From assembly GCF_000227135.1 (NCBI RefSeq), contig NC_018234.1:236025-294444 (forward strand): a DNA stretch of 58,420 nucleotides, written 5' to 3'. Within the stretch, counting starts at the first letter, position 1; each line of letters starts with the position of its first letter. This DNA comes from Leishmania donovani. Taxonomy: Eukaryota > Euglenozoa > Kinetoplastea > Trypanosomatida > Trypanosomatidae. The notes beneath the pieces were generated by a model. That model saw only the letters and a program-made list of their open reading frames with translations. It did no database searches and was not told the DNA's origin. Positions 10,860 to 21,344 of this stretch are shown piece by piece. The translations under genes and the position numbers were made by a program.

Positions 10860-11123
10860 TCAACATATATGCGCATCCACCTGCTTTTTTTTCAGCTTCA
10901 CCTGCGTTTCGCCGACGTCGAAGGCAACCACGGACCCACCCCCCGCGCTGTGCGCACTGAAATTGCCATGGGGCCAACGACACCAAACGGCGCTGATGGG
11001 CCCGATGTCCGTGACATAGCCGTGACGCAGCAGAGATAGAGGACCTGTCGTTGCATGCGTCTGTGTTTTGACCAGCTCGTGATAGAATGGATACGTTGGG
11101 CAAACAATTCGCTTCTCTCCCAT
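10860..11123 (-). other. Antisense ORF of 87 codons, possible gene remnant
   Basis: On the minus strand, an ORF of 87 residues has ordinary protein-like composition, unlike the repeat-derived ORFs around it. It includes HGYVTDIGPISAVWCRWPHG and, near the C-terminus, VVAFDVGETQVKL. The alternation of strands and the Trp/Gly pattern could be a small SH3-like barrel. It lies opposite to the direction of every other gene here, in the middle of the 6.1-kb interval. It may be a small gene, a pseudogene fragment of a relocated gene, or chance. I do not recognise a family. Confidence 0.25.
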
Positions 11124-11732
11124 TCCGCCAGCTCCGACACCTCCCCCTTCTTTTCGTCTCTTTCTTCAGGTCACGCCCACCCACTCCATCTACCTACCCG
11201 GCCTCCTTACTCGCCAAAACACGTACCTACCCCCTATCCCCACGACTCCTTCCGTCTATCTAGACACGCTCGCGCGCACTGCCGCCCACGCGTGCTCGAT
11301 TTCTTCGTTTGTTCCACTATAAGCAGCACACACCCTGCACGTACGGTGCGGGGGTGTGTGAGCACGGAGGTGTTCAAAACGACATCCTCGTGTACGCTGC
11401 AGCCTGTTTTGCTCGCTGTGCGTGCCCGTCACTTTCTTTCTTGCGTGCCATTGGCCAGCTGCGCGGTTTGCGCGTTGACACAGGCGCACATACACACACA
11501 CACACGTTAACTTAGGTATTGTGCAGCTGCTGTGGAGTTGCTTATCTGCTTCGATCACTCTCCGTCTATGTATCATCGTCGTCCACATTTGGCGAGAGGC
11601 GGGCAGCTACACACAGTCAGGTACACACATACACACGCAGACAGGGAAGGTCTCTCGTGATCGTGAACTCGTGTGTCTGAGAAACGACGTCTGTTCTGTG
11701 TGGGGGGCTTGCATGTGTCGTACAATTGCGGA

Positions 11733-11796
11733 AACACACACACACTCCCACACACACACACACTTCCACACACACACACTCCCACACACACACACG
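11733..11796. repeat. Imperfect CA-based minisatellite
   Basis: About three units of 16-18 bases, each a CA tract ended by CTCCC or CTTCC, run in tandem. They lie in the untranslated interval. Confidence 0.85.
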
Positions 11797-12059
11797 AACC
11801 TCACGCAGTCAACGCAAGTACGCGAGGAGAACAAGAAGCGTTCAAACACGGCTTGCAGAGAAGAGCGAGACTAAGGAGCAAGGGAGAGCTACAGTGTGGC
11901 GGAGCTCGCTCGCTCTCTCTGTATATCTGTCTGCCGCTCCTCCCTTTTCTGCCGCCCTTCTCCACTAGACGATTCGGAGGCAACGACATCAGGAAAGGAG
12001 ACGATAGGAAGTCATACAGATCCACACACACACACATACGCACACACACGTTTACATAG

Positions 12060-12093
12060 GTATATGGATTATATATATATATAATCCATATAC
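12060..12093. repeat. 34-bp perfect palindrome
   Basis: Bases 12060-12076 are the exact reverse complement of 12077-12093, with no spacer. The outer arms carry GTATATGGATT and the centre is an alternating AT tract. It follows a CA-rich stretch. It could extrude as a cruciform or form a hairpin in RNA. Confidence 0.95.
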
Positions 12094-13199
12094 GGCGTCT
12101 GCGTCAACAGTATCATTGACGTGAAAAAGATCGCTTCGTACATTTTTTTTTGCTTGTATATATTTACAAATCCCTTCGCCGTCGACTTCCCCATCCCCTT
12201 TTCTTCGCGGTAACCATCGCCAACCGTCATCATCCACGTTCGTCTTTCACCTCGCATTCCCTTGTAAAGTGCCTCTTGTGCTTCTCCCCCCCCCACTCTC
12301 TGTGTGTGTCCGTGCCTGCCACTCCCTGTGCGCGTGTGTGCTCCTGCTGTTCCTTCGCTTCTTATCCCTTTTCGCGTCTTTGCGCCGCTCTTTGGCGGAG
12401 AGGGAGAGAGAACGGGACACTGTTGCTCTCTCACACGTATATTTGCAGTAGGCGCCACCACCTTATCGTTCTCTCCGTCTACGCTTTTCCTCCTGCTTCC
12501 ACTTCTTGCTCTTTTCCGTCTCGTAGTATACAGATATATTGCTGTGCCTGTTGGAGTGGTGGAGGGCGGGGTCGCACGTGTGCTCTCGCATCCGCGTGCG
12601 CGGCGTTTCCCTGCTATAGCTGTCCTTGCAGTGGTACGAAGGGAAGGTGGTGGGGACGCGTTTACGTGCTCGCGCGCACATAGGCGCATCAATAAATACA
12701 GAGGAAAAGGCAGACAAGAGGTTGAGGAAGGGGACAACTTCGCCGCAACGGGAAGGAGGAGTAGGAGAGAGTGTTAGTGGTGGGAGGACGTCGAAACAAA
12801 CGTAGAGGGGGCCGCAATCGTTTCGCGTACCGAGGCCTTGCGTGCATCTCTTTCTGTCTTCTTATTCTCTCTCTATCTGTCACTCAGCGTACTTTATATT
12901 TCTTCGTGCGCTCCGGTCGCGTGCGTGTCGGCCACGCGTGCCGTTCGCTTACACACGCACCTGAAGAGGCAAAAGGCCTGCCACCACCCACCACCTCCTT
13001 TTTGTTTTCGCGCCCAGAGGAATTGCCTGTGGCTTCGTGGCCTCTCTCCGTTCGTGTTTCTCTTGCCAGTGGGGGGGGGGCAGAAGAGTACATCAATAAA
13101 GAAAAAAATCGAGAGTTGGAACCACCAGGAGGATATATATATATATATAACCAAAAGTATTACTTTCTGGCTGGTGGCTGCCGTTCTCACGTCGTGTCG

Positions 13200-14900
13200 C
13201 TCTCCCTCTCCGCGTGTGCGTGTGTGCGACGTGTCTGTCGTTTGTTTTGTGCCGCTTTTTCTCTGCCGTCTTCCCTCCTCTTTGTGTGTCGCCGTCGCCA
13301 AGCCCCCTCCCCCTTTTCTCCCTCTTCGCATTTGTTTTTCTTTCGCCTCTTAAACCTGCTTCTGTTGTGTGCTGTCGTGGTACTCTCGTCTCTTTCTCTG
13401 ATTTCTGTCTTTACTCGTGCTCCATTCTGTTACCTCCTCTTTTTCCCTGTTTCTCACCTTTTTCCCTCCCTTCCCTCCCTCCCTCCCTAACCCTCTCGTG
13501 TGTCTGTCCTCCGTTGTCGCGTTCTCTCTCTCCTGCTCGTGCGCTGTTCGCCTTTTCAGCAATCGCCTTCACGGGGCGAATACAGAGAATAAGGCACACG
13601 GGTTATTGCTGTTATCGACTTAGTCGATCCCTCTCCCTCTCCATCTCTTTTTGTTTGTTGTTTGCGTTTTTTTCTTTTATTCATCCACCTGTGCGTGTCT
13701 CTGGAACACCTCTTCTGCCTTCCCCCTCCCTCCTTCTCCCTCTAGCGGTGTGTGCCTTGCCTCTCTTACCCTCTTTTTTATTGGCCTGATTTCTCCCTCT
13801 TTTCCTGCTTATACTCCTGACATTCTTTGTTTGCTGGCGCTTCGCTTTCTTCGACGCTCGCCGGAGCTCTCACGCGCACGCAGATACACTCTCGTTTCTA
13901 TTCCGCTCTTGACATTCTCTTTGTTCATTGTTTTTTCTGTGCGCGCCTCCGATTCAGTGCTGCCCCTCCCCGCCTTCTTCTGTTTTCCGTCTTCTTTTCG
14001 CTCATCGACATTCGCTTTTACGAGTTCCTTTCTGTGTGCGTGTGTGTTTTTTATTGGTTGTGGTGCACGCGCTCTTGCGCTGTCGCTTTTTGCCTCGTTT
14101 GCTTTGGCTTGGTTTGCTTGGAGACCTCTCCTCTTGTTTCTCTCTCTGACGGCACACACACACACACACATCCTCCTCCTCCTCCTCCTCCTCTCGCTCG
14201 TCGTCTCCCTTCTCTTCTCCGTTTGAATACCTGTCCCCTTCGTTGGCTGGTTGACTCGAGCGTCTCGCTGTTCTGCGTTTTCCCCTTTCGTTTTTTTTTT
14301 CGCTTGGCTGTTGTCTGCGCCTCTCCACTTCATTTTGTTTTCTGGTTTCTTTTTCGTATTTGTTTTGTCTCGGTGTGTGTCGGTCTGTATGTCTGTGTGT
14401 GTGTGTGTGTGCTCGTGCTTGTGAAAGGTTGCGCCCCTCCATCTTTTATTTTGTTTCCTTTCTGTGTGTGCGCCTTTCTCTCTCTCTCGCTGTGCTGCGT
14501 CTTTGACAGTGACATTCCCTTCCCTCCCTGTCTGCGTATTGCTCTTCTGCCCAGCTCCGCCTTTCTTGTATTCGCGAGCTCTCTACCCCTCCTTTCCCAC
14601 AGATTACGTCTTCGCGCGTTTTTTCTGTTGATCTTGGTTGTTGCGGCTCTGTGGCAGACGGGCGGCGAGATTTCGTTTCTCTCTTGAGTCTTTGCGGTGC
14701 CTCTTGCGTTCTCTCCCTCAGCGCGACCGCCACCCTTACCCCCCCCATCTCGGGCGCCTCCCTCCATCACACGGCTCTCGTTTGCCTTTCGCTTCCGGTT
14801 CTCCTGCACGGGGCGTTGAAGGGCTCCTCCTTCTCGCCCTGCACTCTGTCCTCCCCCTTTTTTTTTTCGGTCGCCTACACATTATAAATATTCCTTTTAT
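13200..14900. repeat. Long pyrimidine-rich tract
   Basis: About 1.7 kb of the + strand is dominated by C and T, with long runs of TTTTC/CTCC and few purines. It includes a CCT repeat near 14171-14193. It far exceeds the length of a normal trans-splicing polypyrimidine tract. Confidence 0.8.
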
Positions 14901-15086
14901 TCGTTCTTTCGTTCTCTCTGTACGTGTGCTTCCGGCTGTTTCGTGAGCGACGGCGTTCCTTGCTGCTGGTCTCTCTGCGTCTCTGCGTCCGGGTTCGTTT
15001 CGAAGGAAGGCACACGCAAGGTAACACGTGCCTGTTTCTACAGCAGAAGCTGTTTGCTCTTGCGCCTTCTTGAATCCCTTAGGCTT

Positions 15087-15089
<3 letters not shown>

Positions 15090-15140
<51 letters not shown>
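15090..15140. repeat. (AC)n microsatellite
   Basis: About 25 uninterrupted AC units lie just upstream of the pyrimidine tract that probably directs splicing of the next gene. Confidence 0.95.
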
Positions 15141-15143
<3 letters not shown>

Positions 15144-15159
15144 CTTCAGGCGTCAGCAG

Positions 15160-15214
15160 CTGCCTTCTTTTTTTTCTTCCTTCTCCCCTCTCTCTCTCTG
15201 CTCCCCCTTTCAAG
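15160..15214 (+). promoter_or_regulatory. Candidate polypyrimidine tract and trans-splice acceptor
   Basis: A dense T/C tract ends in CTTTCAAG, with the AG at 15213-15214. Use of this AG would give a 5' leader of about 415 bases with no in-frame ATG before 15630. Acceptors nearer the ATG cannot be excluded. Confidence 0.45.
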
Positions 15215-15629
15215 CCCAAGCGCACACGGGCAGGCAGGGAGTGCGAAGCGAGCCGCCGGTAAACCAAAAAGTGGAGAGGAGGTTCGCAAAGGGCCCGTTG
15301 CCTGCCGCCTCCCCTCCCCAGTCCCACTCGTGTCCTCGCTCGGTGCTCGTACTCGTTTTGGCTGTTGTGTGTGTGCGTGTGTGTGGGCACGAGCACCGTG
15401 GCCTCTGCTTTGTTCTCTGCCGCTGTGGTCATCTCTCTGCCGGTGTGCGCCGTTACGACAGACGCACGCACACATACATATATATATATATATATATTTG
15501 TGGCGCCTCCTCATCGTCTGCTCCCTCTCTCACTCGAACATTTGCGTACGCGCCCAACTCGTGCATCCGTGCGAGAGAAGAGAGCAGGGGGGGGGAGGGG
15601 CGACAGAAGCGGAAGGGGACGACGACGTG

Positions 15630-18600
15630 ATGCCGTCGGTTTCAATACGCGCCGACCCTGTCGGGGAGGACCAGATTTTTGTGCTGCGAATCCTCTCCTT
15701 GACGTCGCGCCGCGCTGCCGCCGTGAAGGACCGCGCCAAGGCCGCAGCTGCGGCAGCAACGCCGTCGGGGCTTTCAAAGAAGTTTTCGCATCCTTCCCTG
15801 AGCTCTTCCTTTGAGAGGAGCGGCGCTGGCGGAACGCTGAGCAAGCGGGGGAGTCCTGAGAGCACCGCTGGCGCCTGCGACAGCGATGGCGCCGGCGCGC
15901 TTGTGATGGGCACGGCGCTGCTGACGGAGTCAGCGGACGAGGGCGCAACGACTACTTCACACTCCCACGCCTCGCACATGCTGCACGCACCTGGCGGGTG
16001 CATCGAGCGTGAATGTGGTGTCGAAAGCGCTGAAGCGCCGCTCCTCGCCTCCGCTGTTTCGCCGACTGCAAAGGGGGAAATGACGAACCCAGCCGACGCC
16101 CCGGAGTCGCCGCTCTTGGCGACGTCGCCCATATCTGCTATGCGGCGCGCTATGGAAAAAGGCGCGCGCCCCGTGCGCCGCCCGCGCACCACGCCCGCCT
16201 CCTCGCCCTTTGCACGCACTCGGAGTGGGAGTAGTGGCGATCCCAGCGAAGCCGCCAAGGCGGCAGCGTTGCGGCGCGATGCCGTGCGTCGTACCTTGTC
16301 ATTGCTGGGGCTTCCCACCTCCGCCGGCGTCTCTGCTGGTTTGGACCGTTACGAGGTTGCGGCGCCGTCGTCCTCTCAGGCGCCGGGGGGCGGGGCTGGC
16401 GTCGATGAGCACGCGCTCACCACGACAGTGTCGCCGGTTAGTGCTGGGGGCCGCTCGGGGTCAGCACGGGCACCTGAAGCGTCCCGGTCACCTGCGGTAT
16501 CGGCCCCGGCGACGCCGGTCGAAAGCACGCAGGGCAAGAGCGACGCCGGCTGCCCTGGCTCGCCAGTGGTGGTGAAGACGTTTGGTGCCTTTCTGCAGCT
16601 CTTGCAACCAGCTCCGCCGCCCCCAAGCCTGGTTGTGCCACTGCCGGGCCCCAAGACCGCAAGCGCAGCCCCGCGCTCGACAATGCGAGACAATGTGGCA
16701 GGCAGTGGCCAGCCATCTTTTACAACGCCCCCACCGCCGCAGCCGCAGCTGTCGTTGCCAATAGACAGCGCGTTTCGCTCTGTGCCGTCTCTGCCGCCAC
16801 CACCGACACCGCCGCCACCGTACGTGGCGACTCCGGTTCCGCAGGCAACCTTTGGCGCCGGGACCTTCACCACTGCGCAAGACCTCGTAGCGCATGTGCG
16901 CCTGCTTCTGCCGTGGACAGTAGTTGCAGCAAAGAGGCGGCGTCGCATGCTCGGTGGCGCAGACGAGTTCGCCAATGACTTGGCATTGTCACCGCTGTCG
17001 TCGTCCTGGCGTCCGATCCCGGCTGCCTCGGAGCGCGCCACGAGTGCGAATTCGCCGTCGTCTGCGCAGTCGCCGCAGCGCCGCGTACTGTCGACGGACT
17101 CCGCCGCGACCACAAACAGCTCCTCTTTCATGGACGACGAAGTCACGCTCGTCAGCGACCGCGTGGACGCGGTGCTGCCGACTTGGGCGTACCTGTCCTC
17201 ACACATTGCCGACGCCGCCCCGCCGACACTCGTCCTGTCGGTCCCCACCTTCGCTCTTGCGAGGGATGACTCCCTCACGATGACCTCGACGGGGAGCGGC
17301 CGACACCGCCGCACCCACAGCCCCCAGAGCAGCACGGCCAGCTCTGTGGTCGGTGGAGTACCACCCCCACTCCTGTCAATGGCAGCGGCCCCCCTTATTA
17401 TGGACGAGCGCACGGATCGGCAGTCGTGCTTGTACCCGTACGAGCTGGCGGAGGCCTGCGCGCTGGCTCGACTACGACGACCTAAGTCGAAGACAGCGGC
17501 TGCGGCTGCATCGGCGCGGAGCTCTCTGCACCTGCTCCGACTGGAGCTGCAGGTCGATGTGCAGCATATTCCACCCACAGTGAGGAACGTTGCACCGGCA
17601 CAGCGGCAGTGCATTCTAGATCAGGCCCTTACCGAGTTCACGCTGACGGGCGTGCTGTCCACCACGGTGCTGCGAGGCGTGCTGAACGACGCCGCGCTGC
17701 GGTTGTTGGCCAGCGTGGACGATGAGGTGTTGCGACGGATCGCCGGGGAGGTGGACCAGGCCAGCCAAGCAGAGGTGGAGCCCTGTGAAGGTGGCACATC
17801 GAGCGTCTCGGCAGTGCCCGCTGTCACCGATCAAGCCGGCCGCCAGCGCGTTGTGCCGCTCAGCCTCCAAGTTCACGCGCTCCAAGGGGAGCCGGGCATT
17901 GCTGCGGGGGCCACGGCGGGCCCGCTGCTGTCGAGCACTTCGGTGCACTCCGCGACGACTTCGACCGTCTCTGGCGAAACAGACTCGCCGCGTCACATGC
18001 CGATGGTGCCCACCGTCACGCCGACGCGACTGGTCCTCATGGTGCTCGTGCACGTGCAACACACTGCGACAACATTGGCAGCTCCTGAGGCCCAGGAGAC
18101 GCCGAGGGTGCATGGCGAGCAGAGGCCGCAGCCGAAGGGACACGATCGGGAGCGCGCGGCCGAGACGGTGGAGGCTTCTTCCTCGTCCTCCGCTGCGGAT
18201 GCAGCGACTCGGATGGACGAAAACGCCGCCGTGTCCTTAGCCAGCGCCGTTGTACCGCATCTCTTCCCGCTCACCTTCGGGCTTTCACGCTTCACTACAA
18301 GGCTCTCTCTCTCCAGCGCCGTCGACTACGATGCCCTGTGCACCGCAACGAGGACTAGCGATACTGAGAGTTGGCCAAGCTCTGCCGCGGAGGCTGCGGA
18401 AGAAGTTGCCGCCGCTTCGGCGGAAACCTCAGGAAGGCGAGCGGCAGAGTTCAGTGAAGGCTCAACTGCGACAACGACTGAGGAGGGCACACGCATAACC
18501 GGCGCAGAAGCGGCAGCGCAGCCGTGGTCGTGGCAGGACATCTCCGTCGGCTCTGTGCGGGCGTGGTGCGGCCTACCAGAGCTGAAGCCGCCTCCAACGC

Positions 18601-21344
18601 CGGCGGCGGTGGCACCCTTCTCCTCTTCCCCGTTGGCGTTCTCGCGGGTGGTGAGTCCCATGGCTGTAGGGGCGGGCGGCACGGCAAGCATGAGCGCTTC
18701 GCTCTCGTCGCAGCCGACGCCGAAGCGGCAGTGGCCGCTTCAGAAGATGGTTCCTGAAGCTGCCACCGCTGTCGTTCCCGAGAGCGAGGCAGTCCGCGAT
18801 GCCGCGGCTGACCAGGCAGTGGCGCTTGAGCGTGAGGCGAAGGGCCAGCTGGGCTTGGAGGGCAAGGAAGAGGGCGAGTTGGACGACAGCGGCGCCATAA
18901 GCGAGACGCTGCGGCGCTGTGATGTAGGCAAAGAGACGGTGGTGCTGACGAGTGTCGTGGAGGCCGTGCACCGTTGCGTCGACGCGCTGTGCGGGCACGC
19001 CAGGCTGCTGCGGGCGCTCATGGAGACGGGCGAGGCTGAAGTGGAAGCCGGCGAGGCCAGCAACGGAGTTATCGGCTGCTGGGGCTCAGAGAACGAGGGG
19101 AAGCTCCAGGAGGAGACACCTGCTGGCCAGCAGTGCACGGTGGCGTTCGCGGAGACCGGCTGCACTTCAAAGGCAGACGCTGCTCATGGCTGCCGTTGCG
19201 TCGACGATCATGCTTACCTGCAAGACATCATGGCGGCCACCCAGCAGGTGCTCGTATGCGGGCTGACGCGCTTGCTTATCGTCGGTCTCTCCGTGCCAGA
19301 GCCCGCCAAAGGCAGCGAGGTGCCTGTCTCAGCGGAGAGTGCGGCAGCCTGCGATGCCGAGAAGCGAAGCGCAGGCTCTCGCTCTGTCCTTTTTTCCATG
19401 CTCGCTAGCGCCGAGGATAGCGATGGCAACGCCGCAGCGCGCACTTGCGGCATTTCACAGCAGCTGCGACGCTGGTTCTCTGTGTACGGCCGCTACCTTG
19501 CCGAGCGTTTGTGTGCCCCGCTGGAGCAGCTCGAGGCGTTCATCGCAGAGACCACTGGCAGTGCCGCCGCGACGCCGAAGACCGCAAAGGCGATATCCGG
19601 CATCTTTGAAAACGGCCACAAAAGCCTGAGTGACGTGCCGAGCACCTCACGCCGAGTGGTACTTGGGGCACAGGTGATGGTGAAGGAAAAGCGCCGCCAC
19701 CGCCGCCACACTGCGGGCGTGAAAGCCTCACAGGATGGCGCTAAGTGGGACGGCGCCGCGAAGTCCGAGGAGGCGGACGCGTACGCCGTGGACTCTTCCG
19801 TGCTGCCCGCCTTGTCTATCGCAAAGGCAACCGTGCAGCTGTGCCGCACGATGGCCGGCACATTGCCCCCGCTGTACGATGCAGGCACTGTTGCTTCTTG
19901 TAAGGAGCCGTCAAGCCTCCAGCACACACCGACGACGTCCACCGACGGCGACGGCTTGGCAACGATGTCGAACACAGCCTCGCTAAGTCAGCCTCACTGC
20001 CGCCAGCACTACCGCTCCACCTCACGTACGCTTTCTGCCTCCATGCGCACGGCCGGTGCCACTGCCGGCGCTGTGCACCCCCTTCACGAGCGCGTTGCCC
20101 CTCTTATAGACGCACTTACCAGCGTGTTAAGACTCTTTGAGGCGGAGGAGCGACGGTGGGCAGCGCTGCAGGAGCCGCTGGCGTGCCTGAGAGGACACTG
20201 GCGGGACATGCGGGCGATCATCAACGAGGAGTGTGTCCAGCGGTGTGAGGTAGGGCAGTCGTCGCTGGTGGCCTTAGAGAGGCAGATGCGAGACACGCTG
20301 GCAATGAGGGAGGTACGTGGATGGTCATCGATCGTGGCGGAAGAGGTCGCTGCTGCCGCCCCCGCCGTTGCACTCGCCGCTGAGGGCGAGTCTTCATCAG
20401 CGGAGCCGGCTGAGCTCGGCGAACTCACTGTTCCAGCGAGCCAGCCTCGTACGTCCAGCCAGCGTAGTGTTGCCCAGAAGCCCACACTGACGCCGATAGT
20501 CACACTGCCGTTAATGCCGGACCTTAGTAGCGCACACTTGCCCCCGACGCATTCCCTCAAGGTACTGCAGAGGACAGTAATTATGGCGGAGGCGTGCAAG
20601 GGAGAGCGAGCCGCGGCGGGCTCGGACGAACATGTGGAGGTGGCGGTGGAGGAGACGCTGCTGTCGCCATCGCCGCCGACGCCGTCGCATGCATCGGACG
20701 TCGAGAGCGAGGAGCCAGAGGCGGCGGAGGAGGGCGAGTTGAAACACGCATGCGCTGAGGATGTCGTCATGGCCGAGGATAGCGAGGCTGGCGAGAGTGG
20801 CGACGACGGCATCGAGGCAGCAGCCGAGAAACTGAATAACCGACCCACGGCCTCCGCGGAGGCAGCGGCGCCACCTCTGTCGCCACTCCTCTCCGCCGCA
20901 ACGTCCAGCCACCTCGCCACTACCCTGATGCAACAGCACAGGCCGCAGCGCAACCAACCGAAGCAGAGTGGCCGCGCGAAACGGTCGGGCCAGGCTCCGA
21001 TGACACAGCCGCACTCACAGACTCAGTCCCATGCCAAGGCAGCAGGCTCACGTGCGCAAGCCTCGAAAAGCAGCGCTACGCCTCCGATATCTCTGCAAAA
21101 CTCGAGAGCGCCTCCAGCAGCATCAAACAGCACTGCGCGACCGTCGCAGCAGCGAGGCACCGCCTCCGCCGATTACGGTGCCGGCGCCGCGGCGTCTGTG
21201 TGGGGCGCACTGGCACTTGCGGTGCGCCAGGTGCAGCGGCGCAGCACGGCGGCGCCGCTGTACTTGGATGTGGTAGTGCTCCGCCAGGCCACCCCGTTCG
21301 TGGCCGTCGGTGCTGTTCTTTTCTTTCTCCTTCTCTTCCTGTAA
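15630..21344 (+). CDS. Large tail-anchored protein of unknown function
   Basis: This 1904-residue protein is rich in Ala, Ser, Glu and Pro. I do not recognise a family. Most of it looks disordered, with Pro-rich segments in the N-terminal third (about 330-420), but several helical blocks look folded. These include a block near residues 630-715 (LHLLRLELQVDVQHIP and following), one near 1105-1130 (VVEAVHRCVDALCGHARLL), and a helix at about 1490-1560 (DALTSVLRLFEAEERRW and following). An acidic segment follows at about 1670-1740. The C-terminus ends in one hydrophobic stretch (FVAVGAVLFFLLLFL), so it is a likely tail-anchored membrane protein facing the cytosol. The frame is open 687 bases further upstream, but that part encodes CA-repeat sequence and has no ATG, so the Met at MPSVSIRADP is the best start. 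Confidence 0.8.
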   Translation: MPSVSIRADPVGEDQIFVLRILSLTSRRAAAVKDRAKAAAAAATPSGLSKKFSHPSLSSSFERSGAGGTLSKRGSPESTAGACDSDGAGALVMGTALLTESADEGATTTSHSHASHMLHAPGGCIERECGVESAEAPLLASAVSPTAKGEMTNPADAPESPLLATSPISAMRRAMEKGARPVRRPRTTPASSPFARTRSGSSGDPSEAAKAAALRRDAVRRTLSLLGLPTSAGVSAGLDRYEVAAPSSSQAPGGGAGVDEHALTTTVSPVSAGGRSGSARAPEASRSPAVSAPATPVESTQGKSDAGCPGSPVVVKTFGAFLQLLQPAPPPPSLVVPLPGPKTASAAPRSTMRDNVAGSGQPSFTTPPPPQPQLSLPIDSAFRSVPSLPPPPTPPPPYVATPVPQATFGAGTFTTAQDLVAHVRLLLPWTVVAAKRRRRMLGGADEFANDLALSPLSSSWRPIPAASERATSANSPSSAQSPQRRVLSTDSAATTNSSSFMDDEVTLVSDRVDAVLPTWAYLSSHIADAAPPTLVLSVPTFALARDDSLTMTSTGSGRHRRTHSPQSSTASSVVGGVPPPLLSMAAAPLIMDERTDRQSCLYPYELAEACALARLRRPKSKTAAAAASARSSLHLLRLELQVDVQHIPPTVRNVAPAQRQCILDQALTEFTLTGVLSTTVLRGVLNDAALRLLASVDDEVLRRIAGEVDQASQAEVEPCEGGTSSVSAVPAVTDQAGRQRVVPLSLQVHALQGEPGIAAGATAGPLLSSTSVHSATTSTVSGETDSPRHMPMVPTVTPTRLVLMVLVHVQHTATTLAAPEAQETPRVHGEQRPQPKGHDRERAAETVEASSSSSAADAATRMDENAAVSLASAVVPHLFPLTFGLSRFTTRLSLSSAVDYDALCTATRTSDTESWPSSAAEAAEEVAAASAETSGRRAAEFSEGSTATTTEEGTRITGAEAAAQPWSWQDISVGSVRAWCGLPELKPPPTPAAVAPFSSSPLAFSRVVSPMAVGAGGTASMSASLSSQPTPKRQWPLQKMVPEAATAVVPESEAVRDAAADQAVALEREAKGQLGLEGKEEGELDDSGAISETLRRCDVGKETVVLTSVVEAVHRCVDALCGHARLLRALMETGEAEVEAGEASNGVIGCWGSENEGKLQEETPAGQQCTVAFAETGCTSKADAAHGCRCVDDHAYLQDIMAATQQVLVCGLTRLLIVGLSVPEPAKGSEVPVSAESAAACDAEKRSAGSRSVLFSMLASAEDSDGNAAARTCGISQQLRRWFSVYGRYLAERLCAPLEQLEAFIAETTGSAAATPKTAKAISGIFENGHKSLSDVPSTSRRVVLGAQVMVKEKRRHRRHTAGVKASQDGAKWDGAAKSEEADAYAVDSSVLPALSIAKATVQLCRTMAGTLPPLYDAGTVASCKEPSSLQHTPTTSTDGDGLATMSNTASLSQPHCRQHYRSTSRTLSASMRTAGATAGAVHPLHERVAPLIDALTSVLRLFEAEERRWAALQEPLACLRGHWRDMRAIINEECVQRCEVGQSSLVALERQMRDTLAMREVRGWSSIVAEEVAAAAPAVALAAEGESSSAEPAELGELTVPASQPRTSSQRSVAQKPTLTPIVTLPLMPDLSSAHLPPTHSLKVLQRTVIMAEACKGERAAAGSDEHVEVAVEETLLSPSPPTPSHASDVESEEPEAAEEGELKHACAEDVVMAEDSEAGESGDDGIEAAAEKLNNRPTASAEAAAPPLSPLLSAATSSHLATTLMQQHRPQRNQPKQSGRAKRSGQAPMTQPHSQTQSHAKAAGSRAQASKSSATPPISLQNSRAPPAASNSTARPSQQRGTASADYGAGAAASVWGALALAVRQVQRRSTAAPLYLDVVVLRQATPFVAVGAVLFFLLLFL

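Larger units (their letters stand above)
9534..15629 (+). other. 6.1-kb interval without a convincing + strand gene
   Basis: This is the longest gene-free interval in the window. It contains CA tracts (11490-11510, 11733-11796, 12023-12050), TA tracts (13133-13149, 15477-15497), a 34-bp palindrome (12060-12093), an antisense coding-like ORF (10860-11123), and about 1.7 kb of strongly pyrimidine-rich + strand (about 13200-14900). The + strand ORFs there are Ser/Phe/Leu/Pro-rich because they read C/T-rich DNA. A long (AC)n tract (15090-15140) and a pyrimidine tract (15160-15212) precede the next gene. Confidence 0.6.

Noticed and set aside
13651..14687. + strand ORFs of 191 and 286 residues with many hydrophobic residues
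   Set aside because: They resemble membrane proteins only because C/T-rich DNA encodes Ser, Phe, Leu and Pro; two overlapping frames give the same impression.
14943..15629. N-terminal extension of the 1904-residue protein
   Set aside because: The frame is open, but it begins with a non-ATG codon, includes the (AC)n and TA repeats and has no Met before 15630.
16376..17614. 412-residue minus-strand ORF
   Set aside because: It is the shadow of the 1904-residue gene on the opposite strand and is rich in Arg/Gly/Ser/Cys, as expected from reading GC-rich coding DNA backwards.
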